From the NCBI GenBank assembly GCA_016704345.1, contig JADJAH010000001.1:124001-188000 (forward strand): a stretch of DNA of 64,000 nt. The letters run 5' to 3'. The stretch's first letter is position 1. Every line of letters begins with the position of its first letter. The position numbers and the translations under genes were made by a program. Below are positions 10,701 to 18,493 of the stretch, in pieces. The DNA comes from Ignavibacteria bacterium (GTDB lineage Bacteria > Bacteroidota > Ignavibacteria > Tepidaquicellales > Tepidaquicellaceae). A model generated the notes under the pieces. That model made no database searches and was not told the DNA's origin. It worked only from the letters and a program-made list of their open reading frames with translations.

Positions 10701-10824
10701 AAGCATTTTTTTCGATGCTGCATACGGATTTGACAAATTCACGAGACTATATCAGAACGCACCTTCTACTTATGGTCAGGAATGGAATTTTTATTTTGGT
10801 GTTCTATTTGGTTTTGATTTGTAA
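7705..10824 (+). CDS. secreted peptidase-MA-like / TolB-propeller / Omp85-barrel fusion protein
   Basis: This 1039-residue protein has a signal peptide (residues 1-26, cleavage near ASA-Q). Residues about 35-310 form a gluzincin domain of the peptidase MA type: the zinc motif HEYTH is at 128-132 and the third ligand is probably Glu188 in AWFAEGTAQY. Residues about 320-600 hold at least five PD40/TolB-type blades (for example FSPDGKKIAYLS and YSPDGKSIVFVV). Residues about 650-1039 are rich in aromatic beta-strands and contain GLPGMKGYPFYSLGGGRMAS, the pattern of the Omp85/BamA surface-antigen barrel, and the protein ends in such a strand. I infer an outer-membrane protein holding a zinc protease and a propeller in the periplasm or at the surface. 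The substrate is unknown. It is monocistronic, divergent from sprA, and intact. Confidence 0.8.
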   Translation: MFKTRFFLSVITCFVILFWSGERASAQFEPHPELDWHTIETPHFMVHYHTGAERTANTIAKIAEEIYGPITSLYNYVPDQKVNFVVNDASDVANGATDYFGNRIEIYASALDYDLRGTHNWLRNVITHEYTHAIQVQASLKYGRKVPAIYLQWLGYENEIRPDVLYGYPNAIVSYPISGVGVPAWFAEGTAQYQRQQLAYEHWDSHRDMILRSYILGDNLLTWGEMGQFSSITSLKAESIYNLGYALTRYIAEKYGENKLREITESLGDLGNFSADRAIEKALGKDGETLYNEWKTYLENDYDLRLLDVRKDKVEGDIIEKEGFANYYPQFSPDGKKIAYLSNQDYDYGATGLMIYDLKSKKSKGATSPISTNFSWSPDSKKIIYAKRNSPATLYGTVIYDLYEYDIKSDEEKQITEDLRAFSPSYSPDGKSIVFVVNKDGTLNLRISDNQGKNVKPLTSFNNGEQVYNPKFSSDGKKILFDYAYEEYRKLASVDVSSGELELILDEKGIDYRSPVMSRDGKKLYYASNKTGIFNIYSLDMETKNTSQITNVLGGAFMPSIDSSGNLAYATYTSTGYKIALLKNFPEKDPAIVGAYKRPDLRVQKYASQDTLSAGSQYNWKSLNNYNDKGIPKLESTPYKSQFTSLSFIPVVRFDTYQRKDKFNFFEAIKPGLYIYSNEIMSRLSFFGGAAINIKGERDLFLQFQYDNGFPFFKDFFTKELKFLPMLTLDAYNTTRLSDADLVAGIDTIDVGLTYNLLTFDFGMAFNAINLNHNFRLGAAYSNYQYSLDAFAIPESGISVSSSNETYFKAWDLSLRYDYEEYYPTKNTDINPIGRKVEVLYNHEMSQINPSLVVNDDGTVSTDFENRNLDKLYGSWTESFGLFSNMHTLSFKLTGATIFGPPVEDFYNFYVSGLPGMKGYPFYSLGGGRMASINMTYRFPIFSKIDTRISPLYLDKLYFSIYGDIGNAWNGSEVTLDDFKKDIGAQLRLQAVSFYVFPTSIFFDAAYGFDKFTRLYQNAPSTYGQEWNFYFGVLFGFDL

Positions 10825-10863
10825 TTGAATCAGTGACAATGGATTGCTATTTTGCACCCATTC

Positions 10864-10937
10864 GCGCCCGTAGCTCAATCGGATAGAGCAACAGCCTTCT
10901 AAGCTGTAGGTTACTGGTTCGATTCCAGTCGGGCGTA
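10864..10937 (+). tRNA. tRNA-Arg(TCT)
   Basis: The 74-base cloverleaf has a seven-pair acceptor stem (GCGCCCG with CGGGCGT, first pair G-U). It has a D arm closed by GCTC/GAGC, an anticodon stem ACAGC/GCTGT with loop CTTCTAA, and a T arm ACTGG/CCAGT with loop TTCGATT. The anticodon TCT at 10898-10900 reads AGA and AGG. The CCA end is not encoded. It follows the protease-barrel gene by 39 bases and is followed directly by a terminator. Confidence 0.97.
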
Positions 10938-10942
10938 CATAC

Positions 10943-10980
10943 AAAAGAGCCTGCTCAAACTGAGCAGGCTCTTTTTATTT
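10943..10980 (+). terminator. Rho-independent terminator after tRNA-Arg, possibly bidirectional
   Basis: A perfect 12-base-pair stem (AGAGCCTGCTCA / TGAGCAGGCTCT) closes a three-base loop and is followed by a T-rich tail (TTTTTATTTTTT); the stem is flanked by A residues on its left. On the other strand it is followed by TTTTGT, so it may also stop transcription of the acyl-CoA carboxylase gene that converges from the right. Confidence 0.93.
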
Positions 10981-11031
10981 TTTATGATTCAACAATTCTC
11001 TTCTTCACTTCATATCTTTATGAAGTCCCAA

Positions 11032-12573
11032 TCAGAGAGGAATATTTCCGTGCTTCTTTTTAGGATTTGTATCGACTTTATTTTCAAGAAGCTGGAAATA
11101 GTAAATAAGTTTGGTTCTGGTCTTGCTGGGCTCAATAATATCGTCTATAAATCCTCTTTCTGCCGCGAGGTAAGGATTGGCGAACTTCTCCGTAAACTCG
11201 GCAACTTTATCTGCAAGCGCTTTAACTTTATCTTCTGATGCTTCTATCTCCCTCTTGAAAATTATCTCAGAAGCGCCTTGTGCACCCATTACTGCTATCT
11301 CAGCTGTTGGCCATGCAAGATTAATGTCACCCCTAACGTGCTTCGAATTCATAACATCATAAGCTCCGCCGTATGCCTTTCTCAAGATCACGGTTACTTT
11401 TGGTACAGTTGCCTCACAGAAAGCATAAAGAAGTTTTGCACCGTGTCGTATGACTCCTCTCCATTCCTGATCAGTACCCGGAAGAAATCCCGGAACATCT
11501 TCTAACACAAGTAGTGGAATATTAAACGCATCACAGAATCTAACGAACCTTGCACCCTTGATTGATGAATTCAGATCAAGCACACCTGCCAACACTAGAG
11601 GTTGATTTGCTACAATACCGATGCTTCTTCCATTCAGCCTTCCAAAACCTACGACTATATTCTCAGCATATTCCTTATGAACCTCAAAGAATGTATCCTC
11701 ATCAATTAATGCAGCAATGACATCTTTTATGTCATAAGGTTTATTTGGATTATCAGGGATGAAATTATCAAGAAACGCGAGATCCTTATCACCTTTATTG
11801 TATTCTGTATGTGGAGGAGTATCCATATTATTAAGTGGAATGTATGAAACAAGCTTCCTCGTCATTTCATATGCTTCCACTTCATTCTCTGCAGTAAACT
11901 GACTAACTCCGCTCTTTACAGCATGAGTTCTTGCACCACCAAGATCATCAAAGGTTACTTCTTCGTGAGTTACAGTCTTTACAACATTCGGACCTGTCAC
12001 AAACATATATGAGATCTTATCAACCATAAGAACAAAATCAGTTATTGCGGGTGAATAAACTGCACCGCCTGCGCAAGGTCCGACTATAAGTGATATCTGC
12101 GGAATTACACCGCTTGAAAGTGTATTCCTTAAAAAGATGTCAGCGTATCCGCCAAGCGATACAACTCCCTCCTGAATTCTGGCGCCGCCGCTGTCATTGA
12201 TTCCAATTACAGGTACACCGATCTTCATAGCAAGATCCATCAGCTTCACAATTTTCTTCGCATGATATTCAGCAAGTGAACCGCCGTATATTGTAAAGTC
12301 TTGAGAAAATACACAGACATCCCTGCCGTCAATTTTACCTGTGCCCGTTATTACTCCGTCTGTGTAGTATCTTTGCTTATCAAGATCAAAATCATGTGAC
12401 TGATGTTTTACAAAAATATCTGTTTCATTAAAGCTTCCTTCATCAAGAAGAAGATCAATTCTCTCTCTTGCAGTCAGCTTGCCCTTCTTGTGCTGGGATT
12501 CGATTTTTTTTGTTCCGCCACCTTGGATTGCTTCTTCACGTTTAGATCTCAGTTCTTCAATTTTCGAGTTCAT
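11032..12573 (-). CDS. acyl-CoA carboxylase beta subunit (propionyl/methylmalonyl-CoA carboxyltransferase type)
   Basis: This 513-residue protein has the normal length of the PccB/MmdA family. The two crotonase-fold halves carry the acyl-CoA and carboxybiotin oxyanion motifs: SGGARIQEG at 128-136, GPCAGGAVYSPA at 165-176, and GGAYDVMNSKH in the C-terminal half. It transfers CO2 between biotin and a short acyl-CoA, usually propionyl-CoA. No biotin carboxylase or biotin carrier gene is next to it, so the rest of the complex must be elsewhere. A methylmalonyl-CoA mutase B12-binding domain at 41.3 kb fits the same propionate pathway. Whether it acts as a propionyl-CoA carboxylase or as the alpha subunit of a sodium-pumping decarboxylase cannot be settled from this sequence. 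Confidence 0.92.
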   Translation of the reverse strand: MNSKIEELRSKREEAIQGGGTKKIESQHKKGKLTARERIDLLLDEGSFNETDIFVKHQSHDFDLDKQRYYTDGVITGTGKIDGRDVCVFSQDFTIYGGSLAEYHAKKIVKLMDLAMKIGVPVIGINDSGGARIQEGVVSLGGYADIFLRNTLSSGVIPQISLIVGPCAGGAVYSPAITDFVLMVDKISYMFVTGPNVVKTVTHEEVTFDDLGGARTHAVKSGVSQFTAENEVEAYEMTRKLVSYIPLNNMDTPPHTEYNKGDKDLAFLDNFIPDNPNKPYDIKDVIAALIDEDTFFEVHKEYAENIVVGFGRLNGRSIGIVANQPLVLAGVLDLNSSIKGARFVRFCDAFNIPLLVLEDVPGFLPGTDQEWRGVIRHGAKLLYAFCEATVPKVTVILRKAYGGAYDVMNSKHVRGDINLAWPTAEIAVMGAQGASEIIFKREIEASEDKVKALADKVAEFTEKFANPYLAAERGFIDDIIEPSKTRTKLIYYFQLLENKVDTNPKKKHGNIPL

Positions 12574-12693
12574 TTGTCGTCTCTTATATTTTGTAGTGTT
12601 TTTCGGTTTGTTTTTTATTTGTTACTTGATTGAAATTTCTATCAGAAATTCTGTCTTGCATTGCTTTCTGCTATGCTTCAAGAAACAGCAAAT

Positions 12694-14058
12694 TTAAAGC
12701 CGCTTTATATTAGCTCCAAGCCCTCTTAGTTTTTCGTCGATATTTTCATATCCCCTGTCTATATAGATTGCACCATTTACTACTGATTCGCCTTGTGCAA
12801 TCACGCCTGCTATCAGATACGAAAATCCTGCCCGCAGATCCGGAACATTTATTTCAGCTGAATGGAAGGGTGTGGGTCCCTTAACTACTGCGCTGTGATA
12901 GTAATGGGTATTTGCAAATCTGCATGCCGAACCACCGAGACAAGTATTATACAATTCTATCTCGGCACCCATCTTCTTCAGCTCACTGACATATCCGAAT
13001 CTTTCTTCATACACCGTTTCATGAACGATGGACAATCCGTTTGCCTGCGTCATCAAAATTACGAAAGGCTGCTGCCAGTCGGTCATAAATCCCGGATGCA
13101 CATTTGTTTCGATAGCAATTGACTTGAGTTCACCATCGTAAAAAAATCTTATTCCATTGTCTTTGACTTCATACTTTCCGCCAACCTTTCTGACTGTATT
13201 AAGAAAAGTGATAAGGTCATCCTGAACGGCATTTTCTATGAACACATCACCTTTAGAGGCTATGCCGGCGCATGCAAATGATGCCGCCTGATTTCTATCC
13301 GGTATAACATAGTGATCTGCTCCTTCAAGTTTGTCAACTCCTTCGATCGTTATTTTCCGGTCAGTACTGATCTCAATGATTGCGCCCATCTTCTGAAGAA
13401 ATTTGATAAGGTCAATGATCTCAGGCTCTACAGCAGCATTTGTAATTATAGTTCGTCCTTTTGCAAGTGTACTAGCAATTAATATGTTCTCTGTTGCACC
13501 AACGCTTGGATACTCAAGTCTGATGTTGTTTCCTACTAGTTTGTCTGCTTCAAGCACAAAAAATCCTCCTTGCATACTCACTTTGCAACCGAGCTTTTCC
13601 AGGGAATCTATATGAAAATTAACAGGTCTCGAACCGATACGGCAACCGCCCGGAACCGGGATTTCCGCTCTGCCGGTCCTGTGAAGCAGTGGTCCGGAAA
13701 GCAATATCGCGATACGCGTTTTATTTCCAAGGTCTTCATCTATACGACTTGAAGTAACTTCTGGCGTGCATACATTAAGAAGATCTTCATGAATATTGAT
13801 ATTGCTTCCAAATGATTCACAGATCTGCTTTGTTAGGATAAGATCACTGATCTTATTTGGTGAATTGTGAAGTGTGCTTTTCCCGGTCGAAAGCATTGAC
13901 GCAACAAGCAACTTTGAGGCAGAATTCTTTGCGCCACTTACTCGAACTGTTCCATTAAGGGGATTGCCGCCACTTATCAAAAACTTAGAATCAGTATCTG
14001 TGTATGGTTGTCCGTTACCTGAAGAAATGTTATCGAATTTTTCTATTAGTCTTTCCAA
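12694..14058 (-). CDS. murA: UDP-N-acetylglucosamine 1-carboxyvinyltransferase MurA
   Basis: MurA transfers enolpyruvate from PEP to UDP-GlcNAc, the first committed step of peptidoglycan synthesis in the cytoplasm. The protein has GGNPLNGTVRVSGAKNSA at its core start and the catalytic cysteine loop VPGGCRIGSRPVNFHI, with Cys139 as the PEP-attacking, fosfomycin-sensitive residue. The 454 residues exceed the usual 420 or so because the reading frame starts 28 residues before the normal MurA start. The chosen start is a TTG that overlaps the end of accA by 13 bases. A second TTG just before ISGGNPLNG would give a standard-length protein, so the extension may not be translated. It appears cotranscribed with accA. 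Confidence 0.94.
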   Translation of the reverse strand: MERLIEKFDNISSGNGQPYTDTDSKFLISGGNPLNGTVRVSGAKNSASKLLVASMLSTGKSTLHNSPNKISDLILTKQICESFGSNINIHEDLLNVCTPEVTSSRIDEDLGNKTRIAILLSGPLLHRTGRAEIPVPGGCRIGSRPVNFHIDSLEKLGCKVSMQGGFFVLEADKLVGNNIRLEYPSVGATENILIASTLAKGRTIITNAAVEPEIIDLIKFLQKMGAIIEISTDRKITIEGVDKLEGADHYVIPDRNQAASFACAGIASKGDVFIENAVQDDLITFLNTVRKVGGKYEVKDNGIRFFYDGELKSIAIETNVHPGFMTDWQQPFVILMTQANGLSIVHETVYEERFGYVSELKKMGAEIELYNTCLGGSACRFANTHYYHSAVVKGPTPFHSAEINVPDLRAGFSYLIAGVIAQGESVVNGAIYIDRGYENIDEKLRGLGANIKRL

Positions 14059-14999
14059 AATCCCATCTCACCAAATTTCTTTATTCTCAGATCGAGTAAT
14101 TTTTCCCTTTTCATTTTGGAAACAGTTGTCAGTTCTTCAAGCAGCGCCTTCTTTAGAAACTCTGCCGCAAGATCATGATTTCTGTGAGCTCCGCCGGGCG
14201 GTTCTTCAATTACTCTGTCGATTATTCTGAGCCTGAGCATATCTGACGAAGTAAGCTTCAATGCTTCCGCCGCCTGCTCCTTGTATTCCCAGCTTCTCCA
14301 CAGAATTGAAGAGCAAGACTCAGGTGAAATTACTGAATACCAACAATATTGAAGCATCAGCACTCTGTCACCAACTCCAATTCCCAAAGCTCCCCCGGAG
14401 GCACCTTCTCCTATAATGGCTACAATTATCGGAACTTGTAATTTTGACATTTCGATCAGATTGCGCGCTATTGCTTCTGCTTGTCCTCTTTCCTCAGCTT
14501 CAATTCCTGGATATGCCCCGGGTGTATCGATAAGAGTTATGACCGGAATCTTAAACTTCTCTGCAAGCTTCATAAGCCTCAACGCCTTTCTGTAGCCTTC
14601 CGGATTTGGCATTCCAAAATTCCTATAAAGATTTGACTTTGTGTCTCTTCCTTTCTGCTGTCCGATGATCATTACTGTCTGTCCCTCAATTTCTGCAAGT
14701 CCTCCAACTATTGCCTTGTCATCTCCGAAATTCCTGTCGCCGTGCAATTCGATAAAATTATCTGTCATCAAATAAATGTAGTCGAGTGAGAAGGGCCTTT
14801 CAGGATGACGTGCAAGCTGAACTATCTGCCACGGGGTTAACTTATCGAAGATCTCTGATCTTAGCTTATTGACTTTTTCTTCCAGGTTTCTGATTTCATC
14901 AGAAATATCAAACTGTGAAGACATACTTCTCATTTCTTCTATCTTCTTCTCAAGTTCTATTATAGGTGATTCAAAATCCAATGTTCCCTGAACTGCCAT
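14046..14999 (-). CDS. accA: acetyl-CoA carboxylase carboxyltransferase subunit alpha
   Basis: AccA is half of the carboxyltransferase that makes malonyl-CoA for fatty acid synthesis. The 317 residues match the family length. An N-terminal coiled region (residues 12-55, ELEKKIEEMR) is followed by the crotonase-fold core with DTPGAYPGIEAEERGQ, GEGASGGALGIGVGD and SVISPESCSSILW, the signature blocks of AccA. The partner AccD and the biotin subunits are not in this window. The ATG lies one base after the stop of the upstream glycosyltransferase fusion, and the 3' end overlaps murA, so accA-murA is the tail of the long polysaccharide transcription unit or is served by an internal promoter that I could not identify. 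Confidence 0.96.
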   Translation of the reverse strand: MAVQGTLDFESPIIELEKKIEEMRSMSSQFDISDEIRNLEEKVNKLRSEIFDKLTPWQIVQLARHPERPFSLDYIYLMTDNFIELHGDRNFGDDKAIVGGLAEIEGQTVMIIGQQKGRDTKSNLYRNFGMPNPEGYRKALRLMKLAEKFKIPVITLIDTPGAYPGIEAEERGQAEAIARNLIEMSKLQVPIIVAIIGEGASGGALGIGVGDRVLMLQYCWYSVISPESCSSILWRSWEYKEQAAEALKLTSSDMLRLRIIDRVIEEPPGGAHRNHDLAAEFLKKALLEELTTVSKMKREKLLDLRIKKFGEMGFWKD

Positions 15000-15000
15000 A

Positions 15001-16959
15001 TCAACTCCCGTTATTTTTAAACATCAGAAAAAAAGTCTTTAGAAGAATTTCCAGATCAAGCGCTAAAGTCTGGTTCTTAGCATAAAAAAAATTCAGATTC
15101 TGCATCTCTGTCTCCGGCATGCTACTATAATAATTCAATTGTATCAAGCCCGTCAATCCCTTCTTGCCAATAAATAAATTGTTACCCTGATCAAGCCAAA
15201 CCGGATAACCAACAAGGCTGTATTTTCCGGTAAAAACCTGGGGAAGCAGCAATAGTTTTGAAAAAGGTCCGGTAAGATTTCTACCTTTTAACCTGCGGTA
15301 AACAGTTGCTATAGGATAAACTGTCAAAAGCAGAATAAAAGATAGAGAAATATCCATCATTCTTTTCAAAAATATATTCATTTTATTGTTAATATTATAT
15401 TCAATTTCGATCAGGTTTATCTCATCAATGCTGCTCGTATTCAGTTTTGAGAGTATCAGCTCTTTGCCGGATGGAATTATTCTAAATCTTACATTCTTGT
15501 TCCTGAATCTCCACATGAGATTGAGTACTTCCTGATTTGTAAAGCTTTCATCTGTAAATACTACTTCGTGAACATTATTGATTTGAATAGCTTCTTCAAG
15601 ATCTGATGTCGTTGACTTTCTGATTTTACCGTCAATCCTGATGATGTTGTATTTTGCATTTAGCTTGTCTTCGCTATTCTGGCTAAGCTTTCCTGCACCA
15701 ACAATCAACAGGTTTATCTTTGTTAGCAGAATGTTTTTCTCCTTGAAGAATATGAACATTGAATAGATTGCTCTCCATGAAAGCAAAGAAATTACTGCAA
15801 GTACAGTAGACGCCAGAATTACGCCCCTCGAAAAGGCATATTCCTTGAAGAAGTATGTTATAGAAGAATTCACAAAGAAACCGACAATAATTGCATTAAA
15901 GGCTCTGGGAAGTGAGAGGAAGTTCTTTCTGGTGTATGAACCAAATATGCCAAGTAATGCTATCCAAACGAAAATGTAAACCGTTATGATAAAAAGGTAA
16001 TCTTTGTTCGGAAAGATATTGAACCTGATATATACTGCAAGAATATATGAAGCAAAAAGCAAGAAGGCATCCAGCAGAGGAATGGAAATTATGCTGAGTA
16101 ATCGCTTTGAATATGATGCAAATGATCTCAGGTATATTCCTGCCTGAAGAAGCGGAGATAGCAACCTTGAAAAACCTGTAAGATTTTTCTTCACAAAGAT
16201 GCTCATAGCTCCGTAAAAATTATTCACATATGAAAGATGCGTCTTTCTGGTACTCTCTCCCTTGAAGTGAATAGTAGTAACTTCAGGATAATAATAGATC
16301 TTGAATCCCATTTTTCTGATCTGGAAACACAAGTCAAGATCTTCCCCGTACATGAAGTAATCCTCGTCAAAATATCCTGCCTTTTCAATCACTCGAGTGG
16401 GCATAAACATAAATGCCCCGCAGATTGCATCCACTTCATACGTATGATTCTCATCGAGGTAAGTGAGGTTGTATCGTGAGAAGAGTTTGCTTTGAGGAAA
16501 CAACTTTGACAAACCAAGTATTCTGGGTATTGCAACTCCCGGAGTTGGAAAGCTTCGTCTGCATGCAGAGTCAAGATTGCCGTTAGCAAGAATCAACTTT
16601 GAAGTAACAGCTCCTGCATCAGGATGACTTCTGCAGAACTCATGCATTTTCTCAAAAGTATTTTCTTCAGGAAGTGTGTCCGGATTTAGAATTAGAGTGA
16701 ATTCACCTTTGCCATTTCTCAGCGCTAAATTGTTTGCCTTTGAGAATCCTAAATTCTGCTCATTCTCAATCACAATGACATCCGGATACTTTACTCTAAT
16801 GTGCTCAGCACTTCCGTCAATGGAATTGTTATCAACAAGAAATACTTCTATTGAAAATTTGTCTGCTGCAGATTTATATACTGAAGATATGCAATTATCT
16901 ACAAGGTCTCTTACATTGTAATTTACAATTACAACCGATATGTCAACAGATCCATTCAC
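15001..16959 (-). CDS. GT2 glycosyltransferase fused to a degenerate WbaP-like phosphoglycosyltransferase
   Basis: In this 652-residue protein, residues 5-260 are a complete GT2/rhamnosyltransferase-type GT-A domain, with VVIVNYN at the start, LNPDT at 91-95 in the metal-binding position and EDLDL near 206. Residues about 288-405 hold four to five membrane segments, 412-500 a nucleotide-fold domain (LLIVGAGKL), and 527-648 a phosphoglycosyltransferase-like end. That layout after residue 285 is that of WbaP/WcaJ. However, the catalytic dyad is lost: where the intact neighbour at 19220 has LDELPQ, this protein has LLLLPQ (569-574), SLVGPRP is SLVGYP, and the KLRTM block is absent. I infer an active sugar transferase on an inactive membrane scaffold. 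The 3' end of the upstream GT-C gene overlaps its start by four bases. Confidence 0.85.
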   Translation of the reverse strand: MNGSVDISVVIVNYNVRDLVDNCISSVYKSAADKFSIEVFLVDNNSIDGSAEHIRVKYPDVIVIENEQNLGFSKANNLALRNGKGEFTLILNPDTLPEENTFEKMHEFCRSHPDAGAVTSKLILANGNLDSACRRSFPTPGVAIPRILGLSKLFPQSKLFSRYNLTYLDENHTYEVDAICGAFMFMPTRVIEKAGYFDEDYFMYGEDLDLCFQIRKMGFKIYYYPEVTTIHFKGESTRKTHLSYVNNFYGAMSIFVKKNLTGFSRLLSPLLQAGIYLRSFASYSKRLLSIISIPLLDAFLLFASYILAVYIRFNIFPNKDYLFIITVYIFVWIALLGIFGSYTRKNFLSLPRAFNAIIVGFFVNSSITYFFKEYAFSRGVILASTVLAVISLLSWRAIYSMFIFFKEKNILLTKINLLIVGAGKLSQNSEDKLNAKYNIIRIDGKIRKSTTSDLEEAIQINNVHEVVFTDESFTNQEVLNLMWRFRNKNVRFRIIPSGKELILSKLNTSSIDEINLIEIEYNINNKMNIFLKRMMDISLSFILLLTVYPIATVYRRLKGRNLTGPFSKLLLLPQVFTGKYSLVGYPVWLDQGNNLFIGKKGLTGLIQLNYYSSMPETEMQNLNFFYAKNQTLALDLEILLKTFFLMFKNNGS

Positions 16960-18467
16960 CTTCTTGCTTTCTTGTAATAATTGAAATACAGATCACCGGT
17001 TCGCTTGACCCCTCCTGCTACTTCCAGCGTTCCTGTCCCAATATTAGCACTGCAATATTTGTAGCTGATCGAGTCTTTTTCTATGTCCGGTTTTTGTCTC
17101 TTATCCAACGTAGGAAATGCATCTACAAGATAATCCGGCCTGAGTGTCCACATAATGTAATTCTCATCGCTTCTATCTCTCTCACCTTCGCCATGCTTAC
17201 CATATTTAGAAATATGAGGATCGTTCAGACCCAGGCGGTCATAACTCTTAAGCCCCGAGAAGTATGGGATTATTCCTGCTGATTCAACTGCCACTGATTC
17301 ACCGGGAAGCGAATTAGTTTTAAGCCACAATCCTGCCTTTTCCATGTTATCATAATGCAGCATTGTACTTTCTACTCCAAGCATCGGAAAAGTTCTTGTA
17401 TCCAGCAAGACAGTCAATGGATACAATATTAAAAAGAATGCAATCAAAATTTTCACTATAGTTCCCGTATTCATTGTGGAAATCGCTTTAGCTACTCCCA
17501 GAGAAACAAGAGTGAAAATTAACGCAACAACCGGAACAAAGAATCTCTGAACGAGAAGATTGTCCCCGCCAATAAAGATTATATAAATGCCATAGACAGT
17601 TAACACAAAAAAAATGAATCTGATTTTTACATCAGTAAATATTCTGCCAATCAGTGCGAGCGGAAATATCAGCAAGAAGCCGCCCGCCATACTTTCCCGA
17701 ACGAACTTAAAGCAGTAATAAAATCCTTTCAACTGTTGATCCTCAAATCCTGTCTTTGCGTAATATGTATTTGGTAATAACTGCCCATAGTAATCATATC
17801 TCCACAAAAAATAGCACAAGTATATTCCTGCAAAAACCAGAGATGGAATCAGCAATGTCTTGAACCGATTGAAGAATCCTTCATAACTATCCTGCCTGTT
17901 GAATAATAATACGAATAAGAATGAAGTCACAAAGAACAGTACTCCCTCAGGGCGGGTCAGCGATGCAACTGCGAACACTATTGATGAGATGTATAGAAGA
18001 ATGACTTTGCCTTTTCCAATATACATCAAGATCGATGTCAGACCCAGAAGGACAAGAAGTGAGAAGAAAAGTGTTTCCATTCCGGAGAAACTCCATAGTA
18101 CAAATCCCGGATTCAGAGCTACGAGATAGGCACCAAGCAGAGAGACAGGTCCTTTCAGACCAAAAACGAATGCAGTGATGAAGTATGTCAGAACGATTAT
18201 TGCAATCGCAGAAAATATTGAGATGATCCTTGCTGCAGATAAGAGATCAATACCGTATTTTGAAAACGCAGACATAATAATCACCCAAAGAAAATTTGTA
18301 TAGCCCTCTATCCTTTCGCCTTCATTATACACAAGCCCTTTGCCGGCAGCAAAATTATCTGCATATCTGAAGCTTATGAATGCATCATCAGAACGGAAAT
18401 CGATCTTAAGTGTCAGTGATAAGAAAAGAACAACAATGATAAATATTTGCAGCACCGTGGTTTTCAA
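16956..18467 (-). CDS. GT-C-fold membrane glycosyltransferase (AftB-like)
   Basis: This 503-residue protein begins with one membrane segment, then an aspartate pair at 27-28 (SDDAFISFRYADNFAAGKG) and ERIEGYTNFLW. This arrangement is typical of GT-C enzymes that use polyprenyl-phosphate sugars, and closely resembles the opening of mycobacterial AftB-type arabinofuranosyltransferases. About ten further hydrophobic segments follow, then a soluble C-terminal domain of about 140 residues, expected to be periplasmic. The gene sits directly downstream of a DPM1-like synthase, which would supply the lipid-linked donor. The acceptor and the sugar are not deducible. It overlaps the next gene by four bases. 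Confidence 0.75.
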   Translation of the reverse strand: MKTTVLQIFIIVVLFLSLTLKIDFRSDDAFISFRYADNFAAGKGLVYNEGERIEGYTNFLWVIIMSAFSKYGIDLLSAARIISIFSAIAIIVLTYFITAFVFGLKGPVSLLGAYLVALNPGFVLWSFSGMETLFFSLLVLLGLTSILMYIGKGKVILLYISSIVFAVASLTRPEGVLFFVTSFLFVLLFNRQDSYEGFFNRFKTLLIPSLVFAGIYLCYFLWRYDYYGQLLPNTYYAKTGFEDQQLKGFYYCFKFVRESMAGGFLLIFPLALIGRIFTDVKIRFIFFVLTVYGIYIIFIGGDNLLVQRFFVPVVALIFTLVSLGVAKAISTMNTGTIVKILIAFFLILYPLTVLLDTRTFPMLGVESTMLHYDNMEKAGLWLKTNSLPGESVAVESAGIIPYFSGLKSYDRLGLNDPHISKYGKHGEGERDRSDENYIMWTLRPDYLVDAFPTLDKRQKPDIEKDSISYKYCSANIGTGTLEVAGGVKRTGDLYFNYYKKARR

Positions 18468-18493
18468 TTACAGCCTGTTGTATGAATTAATGA

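Noticed and set aside
12574..12693. Hairpin terminator downstream of murA
   Set aside because: A short imperfect stem is visible, but it has bulges and no clear T-tract in the needed direction.
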